64,000 nt of DNA from Calliopum simillimum (Eukaryota; Arthropoda; Insecta; Diptera; Lauxaniidae), in the NCBI GenBank assembly GCA_951812925.1, contig OX638370.1:83310004-83374003 (forward strand). Direction: 5' to 3'. Both the position numbers and the translations under genes were made by a program. Under the pieces are notes generated by a model that ran no database searches, had not been told where the DNA came from, and saw only the letters and a list, made by a program, of their open reading frames with translations. Positions 43,552 through 53,665 of the stretch are shown here, piece by piece; the first letter of the stretch is position 1, and each line of letters opens with the position of its first letter.

Positions 43552-46500
43552 TGTAGCGTGTGCCTAGGATTCTGATTTTTTTAAACTATGCATCCGTAAG
43601 ATTTTTGTTCCAAACGCCAAGAAAAACCCATTTTAAAATCCAAATTTGCATTTGTTTTTTTTTTTTGTTTGTTTGCGTCTGCTAAACTAGTTCACACATA
43701 CATAAACCTATGTTGGATAAATTGCGTACACATGTTGTTGTTGTAATATTATGCAAAAATATGGAAAAACAAGATTGAGAAAACCGTGTTTTTGAGTAAA
43801 TATTTTTTTAAGTAAAACATTAAAAAAAGGTTTCAGACTTTGGTTGCCTTTGTTTGAAATGAAGATCAAATTAAATCAATTAGATTTTCATTCAAAAACA
43901 AGCAAAATTCTTTTCATCTAAATGCATAAAAAAAATGTAAACAATGGGCGCGGCCATTATTAAATTAGCTGTTTTTGCATAGAAAAAATTACAACAACAA
44001 CAGAAGACACCTAACTAATATTTGAACTGCGTAAGAAAGTGCAGATCAAAACAAAAGAAATGCAATTTCAATGTCACGGTCAAATGCATATCTATTTTGG
44101 GTTTTTTTTTTGTGCGCTGCAATTTTTCATGAGCGCCGGATAGAACAGCTGTGGAGACTGACCCATTACGAACCTAGGGAATTTGAGCGGGACTTAGAAA
44201 ATATTTTTTTTAATGACCAAATGCATTATTTTTTTTTGTGTAGTTTTTGGCAAAGAATGCCAAGGTTATCCTTTTTAAGGACATTGACCCTAAAAATTCT
44301 TTTGGAACAACACATATAAAAAAAAATCAAATAAATACTTATGAGAAAAAAATTTGCCCAAAATCTTAAAAAAATTAAATAATCACCTGATCTGAGTAAA
44401 ACGGAGTCCCAAGGCTAGCCTGCCAAAGGACATTGACCCCCCAGAAAGATCAAAAACGAAGTGTAGGTAGAAGATCAGACGATTCCGAAAATCAGCAACA
44501 ACAGCGTAACGAATCGTTACAGTTCCGACACAAATGAAAGATAGGCAACAAGTAGGCAAAATGAAAATTAAAAAAATCAGTTCTGATTTAAGCACTAAAT
44601 TGCTCGGTTCGGCCCGTTCTATAACGTTAAGTTTAAAAAACAAGTTTTAAGGACATTTAATAAATAAAGTTTGTTCCTGCTCGTCCTTCTAAAATTTAAG
44701 TTAAAAAAAAAAAGAGTAAAAAAAAAAAAAAAGAATTTTAAAAGGATATTTAGAAAAATAAACAATTTTAAAAAATTAATCGGTCATTTACAGAGTGAAT
44801 AAGTCCTGAACGTTATTCTAAAATAAAATTAACCGAAACAAAAAAAGGACAAAATAAAGATCGGGCGTTTTCGAGCAATAATTCAACAAAGAAATAAAAA
44901 TATGTGAGGACTAGATCCTATAGTGCTTATTGAATGATATTGTTTTATTTTTAAAAAACTAAAAGAAACCGAAATAAAAGCTTTTGTGAAAAATAAATAT
45001 AAAATTCACAAAAAACAAGTTTAAGAAAACTAACTTAAAAAAAGAAAAAAAAACTAAGTTTTGCAAAAATATATGTTAAAGAAAAAAAAAAAAGAATAAA
45101 ATTCTGAAAAAAAAAACATATATACATAAAATCCTTTAAAAAAAGGACTATTTTTGTCATCTAAAAAGGCGTTGAGCAGCAGCAGGACGACGAACCAGAA
45201 CCGTAATAAGGAATGTTTCCAGAAAATTCAAAAGGATGTGTCATCAGAATTAAAAGCTAAGTCCAGAATTTTTTTTTCATCATTTATCGTATTGTGTTTC
45301 TAAGTATTTATTTAAAAAGGAAAAATTAAAAAAAAAATATATAATAAAAAAACAAAATTTTCATCTTCAATAAAAAAGAAATAAATTTAATTTTTTTCTC
45401 TATCTCGAAACTTATATTTTTTTCTAGACCTTAATTTTAAATTAATTTTCAATTTAATCATAAAAAAAAGCGACTGTATGTAATTTTGATTTTTCTTAAT
45501 TTACGATTTGTTGCATGATAAAATTTCAAAATTTGTATTTTTGTTCAATTAAGGGGATATTGAAATTTAAAATTCTAATTTATATTTATTTCGTTTATGT
45601 GAAATTTTTGCAACCATAGCGCGTTCATTTATTTTTTTTTTTCTTTTTCATTTTTATCAATATATTTAGGGACCTAGTACTCCTCAATAGAGCTCTTTCG
45701 AGGTAGGTAGGGTGACCGTATTTACAGAAAAAAAATTTTTTTTTTTAAATTACAAAGTACAGTAAAATCGAAAAAGTGAAAACAAAATTTCGTGGTTGTT
45801 AAGATTAGTAGCGTTTTGTGTAAGATAAAAATAAATCTAGCTTTTATATTAGAATAAATATTAAAGATTTAGATACATCATTTTTTTCTAATTTGTTGTT
45901 TAGGTACCTATGTGGTTTTTTTGTTTGAATTGTGTCTCAAAAATGTTAAAATTTTTTTGTGTAGTTTTTATTATCATTACCCCTTAATTACAAATAAGTT
46001 CGCATATATATATAAAAAAAATAAATAGGATTTAATGCATAAATTAAGATACGCTAAATAAAAATTAATTTTTTTGTAAATTGGTAAAGAAAAGAAATTA
46101 CTTGTTGTCATTTGTGTCGGAATTTTTAGGATGATGTCGATGGATGGTGTGTTGTTGCCGATTTCGGAATTTTGATTTCTCATAGTTTTTGATCTTCAAA
46201 AAAAAAGGTATAATTTTTTTTTAGGGTGGCTCATAGAAAAATGAGTTGCTAAAGGACAAAATATTTGGGGTAGCTTGAGGGGTTCTTAAGGGGAAGATGG
46301 TGCCATAATAAATTTAAAAAAATGTGATTTCTTAATCATAATTTTTTTTGTTGTTAAAGGGGTAATTGCATCCGACATGCAATTACTACGGTTGGGAAGG
46401 GATCGCTATTGGGCCATAACATCGGGCTCACGTGAATCTGATAGGATAATACAACAGATAGTTTTTTTTTCAGTTTTTTGTATTGACTATCACACTCAGA

Positions 46501-46703
46501 TATTGACTCGTTTGAGAATTTGTTTTCGTTTGGTTTTGCAGTTTTGTTATTTTTTTTGTTTTATATGTTTTAATTTCACATGTCGAAAGATGTGTTTTGT
46601 TGTGCCTTCTCGACCGGATGTATTGGGTCGGAACACTCACCCTGGTGTAGACGAGCTAGCTAGCCGGAAGGATACATCCGGTACGATAAAATGGTCGGTA
46701 ACA
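43552..46703 (+). repeat. 5' LTR
   Basis: It begins TGTAGCGTGTGCCTAGG and ends GGTCGGTAACA (TG...CA ends). 3152 bp, unusually long. The short frames inside (for example 44071-44319) occur identically in the 3' LTR and have no recognised domain. Confidence 0.95.
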
Positions 46704-46708
46704 ATAAA

Positions 46709-46720
46709 TGGCGCCCAAAC
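46709..46720 (+). promoter_or_regulatory. Primer-binding site
   Basis: TGGCGCCCAAAC starts five bases after the LTR. TGGCGCCC equals the first eight bases of lysine-tRNA type binding sites used by many retroelements. A similar TGGTGCCCAATG lies at 46775-46786. Confidence 0.75.
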
Positions 46721-46920
46721 AAGTGTAATTGAAGAAAGGGATACGTACATCTAATCCCAATGTTGCGCCATTGCAGTAAATGGTGCCCAATGAATTTTAT
46801 GGATAAAATTGTGTCATTGTAATAAATGACTCAATTTTTCAAAAAGTAAGGAAGTAGGTCGTTTAGTTTTTTTTTTGATTTATTTTTTTTTATTTTTGAG
46901 CGTAGAGAAATGTGTGGCTA

Positions 46921-47290
46921 TAACTCATTTGTTTGGCCTACAGTGACGTAGCAGTGGATAAAGTTTTCACTATGCTATTTGCAATGTATGGTTCAGGGAC
47001 ATGGGTCAAACTACAAATCATTTTTCTTTAGCTCTTATTTTTTTTTTGGAAATCCTCATTTGTTTTGCCCACAGTGACTTGGCAGTGAATCTTTTATTTA
47101 CTAGGCCAATTGCATTGTAGTGTTCAAAAGCATGGGATCGGTAATAAATTTTTTTGTTTTCTATTGTGTTCGCTGAATTTTTTTTTTGGAGAAGCTCATT
47201 AGCTTTGGCGACGGTGACTTGGCAGTGGACCATTATCCACTAAGCCAATTGCAACGTGATGTCCAAAGGCATGGGTCAATCCATTAATAA
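46921..47290 (+). repeat. Three tandem repeats in the gypsy leader, each with a hairpin
   Basis: Units start at CTCATT 46924, 47055 and 47195 (spacings 131 and 140 bp). Each reads CTCATT..TTTG..CAGTGAC..(hairpin)..CCAATTGCA/TTTGCAATG..(T/G)G(T)TC(A/C)..(G)CATGGG(A)TC. Hairpins: 46949-46977 (TAGCAGTG/CACTATGCTA), 47079-47109 (TTGGCAGTGAAT/ATTTACTAGGCCAA), 47219-47248 (TTGGCAGTGGA/TCCACTAAGCCAA). Stem arms change together between copies. Confidence 0.85.
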
Positions 47291-47726
47291 CGTATGGTGA
47301 ATTTTATTTTCTCTGGTTAGGAATTTATTTTTTTTGTTGTTTTGTGTTAAATGTATAACCAAACGAGTCAGATAGCGTTTGATTTTAGTGGCCCAGATTC
47401 TGTCAACAGAAAGCTGCGATGCACTAGAGTTAAGAAAGGTTGGTCTGTGCGATTAAATAATTGAAGTAAAAAAAAAAAAAAAAAAATAATAATAAAGTCA
47501 AAAACTCAAGTTTATCCGGTCACATACATACATACATATGTATGATCACGAATTTTTTTTGTTTATAGCGAACTACATGGCATCGTCACCATATCATTAC
47601 CTTTATGAATCCCAAATTCAAGTACCCCTTATAAAATTTTTGAGAAATTTCGATTGAATTTAAATACATATAGGTGTTATACACAATTATATTATAATAA
47701 TTTTTATGCGTATAATTTGAGGCGTT

Positions 47727-49730
47727 ATGGAAAGCGCAGAAAAAGATAGAAGAAATAGAGAAATACGAAGAAATTTACAATTTGATACCAACAGAAATCA
47801 GAGTGCTACTTTTGAATTTGTTGACGCAGCCATGCCTGTTCAACATTCACCAACACACTCTATTTTTGCAGACCCAACGGTTAGAGATTTATCGGGTTCT
47901 TTTCAAAGCCGCGATGCTGCGCAGGCTGCTCAAAATATCGAAATTTTAAGAAATATGGAAATATCTGAAAATCCTAGGCGTAATTCCAGCAATGGAAATT
48001 TAGACAATAGGAATGTTAATGACAGGCAAATACCAGATCGAAATTCTTTTCCCGATTTTTCGCGACCTCCTCCTAGCATGCAAAGTAAACAGAATTTGGT
48101 AGAGTTGGAAGAAGCGTCGAATGCCCAAGTAGGCCAAAATAATGATAGGTCGGAAAGAAATATTTTGTCTAGTGAAGTAGTTTCTGCAATCAACGCTGCT
48201 GTAGCTCAAGCACATGAAACTTTTCGAGCTTCACAAAATAGTTTTGTGGAAGAAACATTGAAATCAGGTTTTGTAGGTTTTATGAAGGAAATTAATGACC
48301 TTATTAGGCCCTTACAAGCGTCTCATATCTCTCGGGTCCAGTCGAGTGAAAAAGGTGCTATACCTCGCGTTCCACAGGCAAGTAAAACAGTGCAAAATGA
48401 ACAGTTTCCGTCGGTAGCTAAATCACAGCAGAATTTTGATCAAAATCACAATGATGTCCATGCGCTACAGTATGGTCAGCAACGTGTGCAACGTATCGTT
48501 CAAAACATGGAGTCATTTGCAAAGAGATATCCTGCTAATGGCTTTAATCATCAAAATAATTTGATGGGTGAAGAGAGAGGCGCTGCTCAACATCGTTCAC
48601 GTATCAACAACTCTGCTGATATGATACAACAGGCCAACAATGGTCAAGGACACAAACAAGGCCAACGAATACCTCAACAACCGTCATACCCGAATAGTCA
48701 AGCAATAAACCCAATGCAAGAAAATTGGCGGTTTGGTGATAATCGATACGTACCTGATTCTACTCGAAATCAAAATCCAAACGGTTATAGGCAGTTTTCG
48801 AATGATTATACCAATACTCAAGATTTTCATTCCAATCGAAATAGTGTTCGTGTAGATAAATGGGATGTAGTATTCGACGGAGACCGTAATAAAATGACAG
48901 TCGAGGATTTTATTTTTCGTATCGAATTTTTACAAGACCGATATCAAGTAGGTTGGACTGAAATTTTAAGAGATTTTCACAGGCTTGTAAGTGGGCAGGT
49001 AAAAGATTGGTATTGGATTTTTGTTCAGGGAAATCATGTAGATAGCTGGCGGGTTTTGAAATCAGCTTTATTAAGGCAATTTCAATGCCATCATAGTGAG
49101 TTCGAGCTCATGCGCGAGCTTAATGAGCGTAAGCAATCGCCAGTAGAATCTCTTGATACGTATTTTCACGCAATGCAGAAACTAAGATCTCGACTTAAAT
49201 CGCCCATCTCAGAACATGACATGGTTAAAATACTAAAACGTAATTTACGTAGAAATTTAGCGAGTTTGGTATTCTCTATTCCGGTATATAACGTTGAAGA
49301 ATTTCGCCAAGAGTGTCATGAAGCAGAAGCAACATTTTTAAGGCATGAGAACCGAAACTTTCAGCCTCAGCAACCACAGCCTCGTTATCAACCGAGAGCT
49401 CAAGTACATGAGATTAGCTATGAGGGTGACCAACAAAATTATATCGACGATAATAATGTTGAACTTGTAGAAGAGATTCAAAATGACAGGTTGAAACAGT
49501 CTCGTCAACCTTCACGCACTTTGCAGTGTTGGAATTGTGATGTTAAGGGTCATACTTTTTTTAATTGTACGGCAAAAAGAAATATATTTTGCTTCAGGTG
49601 CGGTCTTAAGGGGGAAATTACGCCAGATTGTCCCAATTGTAGTGGGGAAAACTCCAAGGGAGGCGTGATGAAGAAGGGCGAAACACGCCAATCCCTAATG
49701 CCCAAAGGAACAGAAACGCCAACATTGTAG
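47727..49730 (+). CDS. gag: Gag polyprotein of gypsy element
   Basis: 667 residues from ATG at 47727. The N-terminal half (about 1-375) is polar and Gln/Asn-rich. Residues about 379-536 form the capsid-like retrotrans_gag region (WDVVFDGDRNKMTVEDFIFR, DWYWIFVQG, LLRQFQCHHSEFELMRELNE, FRQECHEAEATF). Zinc knuckles follow at 601-614 (CWNCDVKGHTFFNC, canonical CCHC) and 622-635 (CFRCGLKGEITPDC), where Glu replaces the His. Gag packages element RNA into cytoplasmic particles. It is intact and ends with TAG at 49728-49730, overlapping the pol frame by 88 bp. Confidence 0.93.
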   Translation: MESAEKDRRNREIRRNLQFDTNRNQSATFEFVDAAMPVQHSPTHSIFADPTVRDLSGSFQSRDAAQAAQNIEILRNMEISENPRRNSSNGNLDNRNVNDRQIPDRNSFPDFSRPPPSMQSKQNLVELEEASNAQVGQNNDRSERNILSSEVVSAINAAVAQAHETFRASQNSFVEETLKSGFVGFMKEINDLIRPLQASHISRVQSSEKGAIPRVPQASKTVQNEQFPSVAKSQQNFDQNHNDVHALQYGQQRVQRIVQNMESFAKRYPANGFNHQNNLMGEERGAAQHRSRINNSADMIQQANNGQGHKQGQRIPQQPSYPNSQAINPMQENWRFGDNRYVPDSTRNQNPNGYRQFSNDYTNTQDFHSNRNSVRVDKWDVVFDGDRNKMTVEDFIFRIEFLQDRYQVGWTEILRDFHRLVSGQVKDWYWIFVQGNHVDSWRVLKSALLRQFQCHHSEFELMRELNERKQSPVESLDTYFHAMQKLRSRLKSPISEHDMVKILKRNLRRNLASLVFSIPVYNVEEFRQECHEAEATFLRHENRNFQPQQPQPRYQPRAQVHEISYEGDQQNYIDDNNVELVEEIQNDRLKQSRQPSRTLQCWNCDVKGHTFFNCTAKRNIFCFRCGLKGEITPDCPNCSGENSKGGVMKKGETRQSLMPKGTETPTL

Positions 49731-52700
49731 ATGATGAAAATGTTCAAGGTCCGATAGATAATAAGAAAATTTTGATTAATAATAAAAATAAAATAATAGA
49801 TGCAGGCAAAAAGACAGAAAAACAAGTTAAAGTGATTAAGCCAGTTGAAGAAAGGCTAAGAAATTATTTACAAGTACGCGAAAGAATTTTTGAAGAAAAT
49901 CAATTAGTAGGTATGAGACAGATTTCAAGGAGAATTCAGAAAGCTAGGGAAAATTACCAGAGGCGGCGACAAGCTCGGCAACATGTAGTGAATTCGGTGC
50001 GAGAAGCTGACAGATTAGATCCTCGCGCATTCGCAAACGTCGAAATTAATGGTAGAGTGATAAAGGGTCTATTGGATACGGGTGCTTCAATAAGCTTACT
50101 TGGACGAGGCAGTCGTGAGTTCCTTGAAGATCTAGATATAGTCCCTAATAAGTATTTTTCGCGGGTACGAACTGCAGGTGGCAGTGCCCACATGGTAATA
50201 GGAAAAGTTATGCTGTCCGTCCGATATAGAGAAATAACCCGTGAGATACTTTTTTACGTCTGTCCAGATTTGGATCAAAAACTTTACCTTGGGATTGATT
50301 TTTGGCAAAAATTTGAACTTGCGCCAAAAATAATTGGAGTATCTGAGGTATCTTTAGTGAATAATAATGAAGTAGATAATCACGCACAAAGTCACGCGCA
50401 ACACGATCTTACTGAGATGCAAAAACAGAGACTAGAAGAGGTTAAAAATTTATTTAGGACGTATGAAAAACACGGTCTAGGAAGAACAAACGTAATTAAG
50501 CATACTATAACCTTAGTTGAAGGTGCAGAACCGGTCAAAGATAGGTATTACCCTGTTTCACCTGCCGTGCAGGAATTGTTGTATGCGGAGATAGATACAA
50601 TGCTGAATTTGGGCGTGATAGAACCTAGTGAAAGTCCATGGAGCCATCGAACTACTCTTGTTAGGAAACCAGACAAAAATCGATTTTGTCTGGATGCGCG
50701 AAAACTGAACGAACGTACAGTTAAGGATGCGTATCCTATTCAAAACATCGAAGGGATATTGAGTAGGATCGACGAAACCGTCTTTATAAGCAGCGTCGAT
50801 TTAAAGTATGCGTTCTGGCAAATCGAGCTAGATGATAGGAGTAAAGAATGCACAGCGTTCACGGTACCAGGCCGGCCTCTGTACCATTTCGTTGTCATGC
50901 CTTTTGGGTTATGCAACGCTGCGCAGAGGTTGTGCCGACTGATGGATAAAATAATTCCACAGCGTTTGAAAGGAAATGTGCATGTTTATTTGGACGATTT
51001 GCTAGTAATATCTAAAGATTTTGATACCCATGTGAAAGTTTTAAAAGAAATTGCAGAATGTCTCAGTAAAGCCAACCTGACGATAGGTTTAAAAAAGTCA
51101 AAGTTTTGTTTTAAAGAACTTAAATATCTAGGTTTCGTTATAGGTGGGGGTGTTTTAAGGACAGATCCTGAGAAAGTCGTGGCGATAACAAAAATACCAA
51201 TGCCAAAGACACCAAAAGACGTCCGAAGATTTTTAGGCACCGCAGGGTGGTATAGGCGGTTTATTAAAAACTTTGCCACAACCGCAGCACCACTCACAGA
51301 AACGCTTAAGAAAAAAGGTATTAAATTTCAAATGACCGAGGCAGCGATTGAAGCATTTAGTGCGCTCAAAAATGCGTTAACGACAGCCCCTGTTCTCGCG
51401 CACCCTGATTTTAAGCGCAGATTTTTCATTCAGTGTGATGCATCCCAATTAGGTGTAGGCGCGGTTTTGTTCCAAGTTGATGAAGAAAAAAATGATAGGC
51501 CCATTGCTTTTTATTCGCAGAAATTAAATGAAGCGCAGCGAAATTACAGCACAACGGAAAAAGAGTGCCTCGCTGCGGTGCTTGCAGTTAAAAGGTATAG
51601 GCCCTATATAGAACTTATGCAGTTCACCATAATAACAGACCATGCCAGCCTAAAATGGCTGATGAACCTGCGGGATTTGAGTGGCCGACTCGCGCGATGG
51701 TCTTTAGAACTCCAAAAATTCAGTTTTAACATTGAGCACCGCAAGGGGAGCGAAAACGTTGTTGCAGACGCGCTATCGCGAGCAATAGAAGCGATTGAGG
51801 AAGACGATATTTCAGAGGAAAATTTGTTAAATTTTGAAACTATTGAATTTCAATCAACTGAATATTTGGAACTGATAAAAACTATTCAAGAAAGTCAAGA
51901 ACGGCTCCCAGATCTCAAAGTTAAAGATGGTAAAGTTTTTAAGCGCATTGACCGCAATTCAGATGAGTTGGATGAAAATTTATGGAAGCTATGGATACCT
52001 GAAGGTATCACCAAACCTTTGATATCCAGAGCACACGAATCTTTAACGGCTGCACATGGAGGCGCCACAAAAACTCTTCATAGGCTCAGGCAATTTTTCT
52101 ATTGGCCAAGTATGACCACACAAGTGCGAAATTATGTTAGAGAGTGTAGTACTTGCAAAGAAACCAAACCCGAAAATCAGATCTTACGACCAACTATGGG
52201 GGCTGAAGTAGTGACTGTTAGGCCTTTTCAAAAATTATATATAGATTTTTTAGGGCAGTATCCTCGGTCTAAAAAAGGCAATTCTTACGTGTTTATAGTA
52301 GTTGATCACTTTTCCAAATTCATATTTTTAAAAGCCATGAGACAGGCAACTACAACTAATGTAGTTGATTTTCTTACACACGAAATCTTTCATAAGTTTG
52401 GTACACCCGAGACTATACAAAGTGACAATGGAAAACAATTTATAGCAAAAGATTTTAAGGCCATGATTGACGCTTATCAAATCAACCATGTAAAAACTGC
52501 TTACCACGCTCCACAAGCCAACGCTTCAGAACGTGTAAATCAGTCTGTTCTTGCAGCCATACGCGCATATTTAGAAGAAGATCATAGAGATTGGGACATG
52601 TATTTGTCAGAAATTGAATGTGCGTTGAGGAGCTCCGTACATGAATCAACTGGTGTGAGCCCATATTTTGCCTTGTTCGGCCAATACATGTATACCCATG

Positions 52701-53062
52701 GATGCGATTATGAGCTTGCCAGAAAGCTGAATGCACTGGAAGAAACGGAAATAGAAACCTATAAAAGATCAGAAAAACTTCAACTTTTAAGAGAAAATAT
52801 TAAAAAGAATTTGCATAAAGCATACGAAAAAAGTGCCCGTCAGTATAATAAACGAGCGAGGGAAATTACGTTCCGCCCAGGTCAAGAGGTGTATAAAAGA
52901 AATTTCACCCTTAGCGATTTCAAGCGTAATATTAATGCTAAACTCTGCAGGAAATTCATAAAATGTCGCGTAGTGAAACCAATTGGCAAAAATATTTATG
53001 AGTTAGAAACCTTAGAAGGTAAACCCTTAGGACATTATCATGCGAAGGATTTGAAACAATAA
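49643..53062 (+). CDS. pol: Pol polyprotein (protease, RT, RNase H, integrase)
   Basis: The frame opens after TAG at 49640-49642 and has no early ATG; relative to gag it is -1. Counting residues from the TTG at 49772 (1096 aa): protease DTGAS at 102-106; RT with FCLDARKLN, SSVDLKYAFWQI, PFGLCNAAQ and catalytic YLDD at 406-409; RNase H with catalytic Asp 556 (QCDAS) and DALSR; integrase zinc finger H755, H762, C792, C795; DDE triad D825, D885 (SDNGKQF), E920 (SERVN); C-terminal SH3-like end. No chromodomain. All key residues are present with no internal stop, so it is probably active. Gag-Pol is likely made by frameshift, though no textbook slippery heptamer is obvious. Confidence 0.93.
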   Translation, partial: WGKLQGRRDEEGRNTPIPNAQRNRNANIVDDENVQGPIDNKKILINNKNKIIDAGKKTEKQVKVIKPVEERLRNYLQVRERIFEENQLVGMRQISRRIQKARENYQRRRQARQHVVNSVREADRLDPRAFANVEINGRVIKGLLDTGASISLLGRGSREFLEDLDIVPNKYFSRVRTAGGSAHMVIGKVMLSVRYREITREILFYVCPDLDQKLYLGIDFWQKFELAPKIIGVSEVSLVNNNEVDNHAQSHAQHDLTEMQKQRLEEVKNLFRTYEKHGLGRTNVIKHTITLVEGAEPVKDRYYPVSPAVQELLYAEIDTMLNLGVIEPSESPWSHRTTLVRKPDKNRFCLDARKLNERTVKDAYPIQNIEGILSRIDETVFISSVDLKYAFWQIELDDRSKECTAFTVPGRPLYHFVVMPFGLCNAAQRLCRLMDKIIPQRLKGNVHVYLDDLLVISKDFDTHVKVLKEIAECLSKANLTIGLKKSKFCFKELKYLGFVIGGGVLRTDPEKVVAITKIPMPKTPKDVRRFLGTAGWYRRFIKNFATTAAPLTETLKKKGIKFQMTEAAIEAFSALKNALTTAPVLAHPDFKRRFFIQCDASQLGVGAVLFQVDEEKNDRPIAFYSQKLNEAQRNYSTTEKECLAAVLAVKRYRPYIELMQFTIITDHASLKWLMNLRDLSGRLARWSLELQKFSFNIEHRKGSENVVADALSRAIEAIEEDDISEENLLNFETIEFQSTEYLELIKTIQESQERLPDLKVKDGKVFKRIDRNSDELDENLWKLWIPEGITKPLISRAHESLTAAHGGATKTLHRLRQFFYWPSMTTQVRNYVRECSTCKETKPENQILRPTMGAEVVTVRPFQKLYIDFLGQYPRSKKGNSYVFIVVDHFSKFIFLKAMRQATTTNVVDFLTHEIFHKFGTPETIQSDNGKQFIAKDFKAMIDAYQINHVKTAYHAPQANASERVNQSVLAAIRAYLEEDHRDWDMYLSEIECALRSSVHESTGVSPYFALFGQYMYTHGCDYELARKLNALEETEIETYKRSEKLQLLRENIKKNLHKAYEKSARQYNKRAREITFRPGQEVYKRNFTLSDFKRNINAKLCRKFIKCRVVKPIGKNIYELETLEGKPLGHYHAKDLKQ

Positions 53063-53650
53063 AAAAAAAAAAAAACAAAGTGCAATATAGAATAAGGGCT
53101 TAGACGCAAAGAGAACAATGTGCAATATTTACAATCTAGCTATAATTGTGTCGTCCTTATTCGTTATTTATTTTGTGGTGATTTTTTTTTATGTATCGTT
53201 TACTCATTATTTTAACACACGATTATGCGTTACATAAAGGCAAAGTTTATTGTATTCAAAACGTTTGCATTGCCCCTTCATCAATTTATAGACTCAACTC
53301 ATATTTTATAAAACGCCAAATAAATTCTTTCATACATACAGTCAATTACGCTGGTGATCCTTAACATAAGTGCATGGAAAAACGAAGGAGAAGATACACA
53401 GATACTAAATTTCAAAAAATTACAAACTTCAAATAAAATATTGTTATCCACACACAAGCAAACGTATTTCATCTGATTTCCTTATAACAGATACACACTT
53501 TGCCCGGCTGGATCCGTAGAGTGTGAGACTCTTTCAGGGTGTGGGTGTTCCCCGCGTTGTTTTTTTTTGTCCATAGAAAAGAAAAGAAAATATTTTTTTC
53601 ACAAAACAATAATTACCACACTGCCCTTTTCCTTTTCCTCGACAGGTCTT
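53063..53650 (+). other. Gypsy 3' untranslated region, no env
   Basis: About 600 bp between the pol stop and the 3' LTR without a sizeable frame. A candidate polypurine tract GAAAATAAAAAG is at 53651-53662, three bases before the 3' LTR and interrupted by T. Confidence 0.7.
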
Positions 53651-53665
53651 GAAAATAAAAAGTTT

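Noticed and set aside
44071..44319. 82-aa frame in the LTR (also 54185-54433) as an accessory gene
   Set aside because: No domain, low-complexity surroundings, and its duplication is explained by the LTRs.
47930..48215. Antisense frames over gag
   Set aside because: Shadows of the gag coding strand without features of their own.
53063..53665. Possible env gene after pol
   Set aside because: Only about 600 bp and no frame of size or membrane segment.
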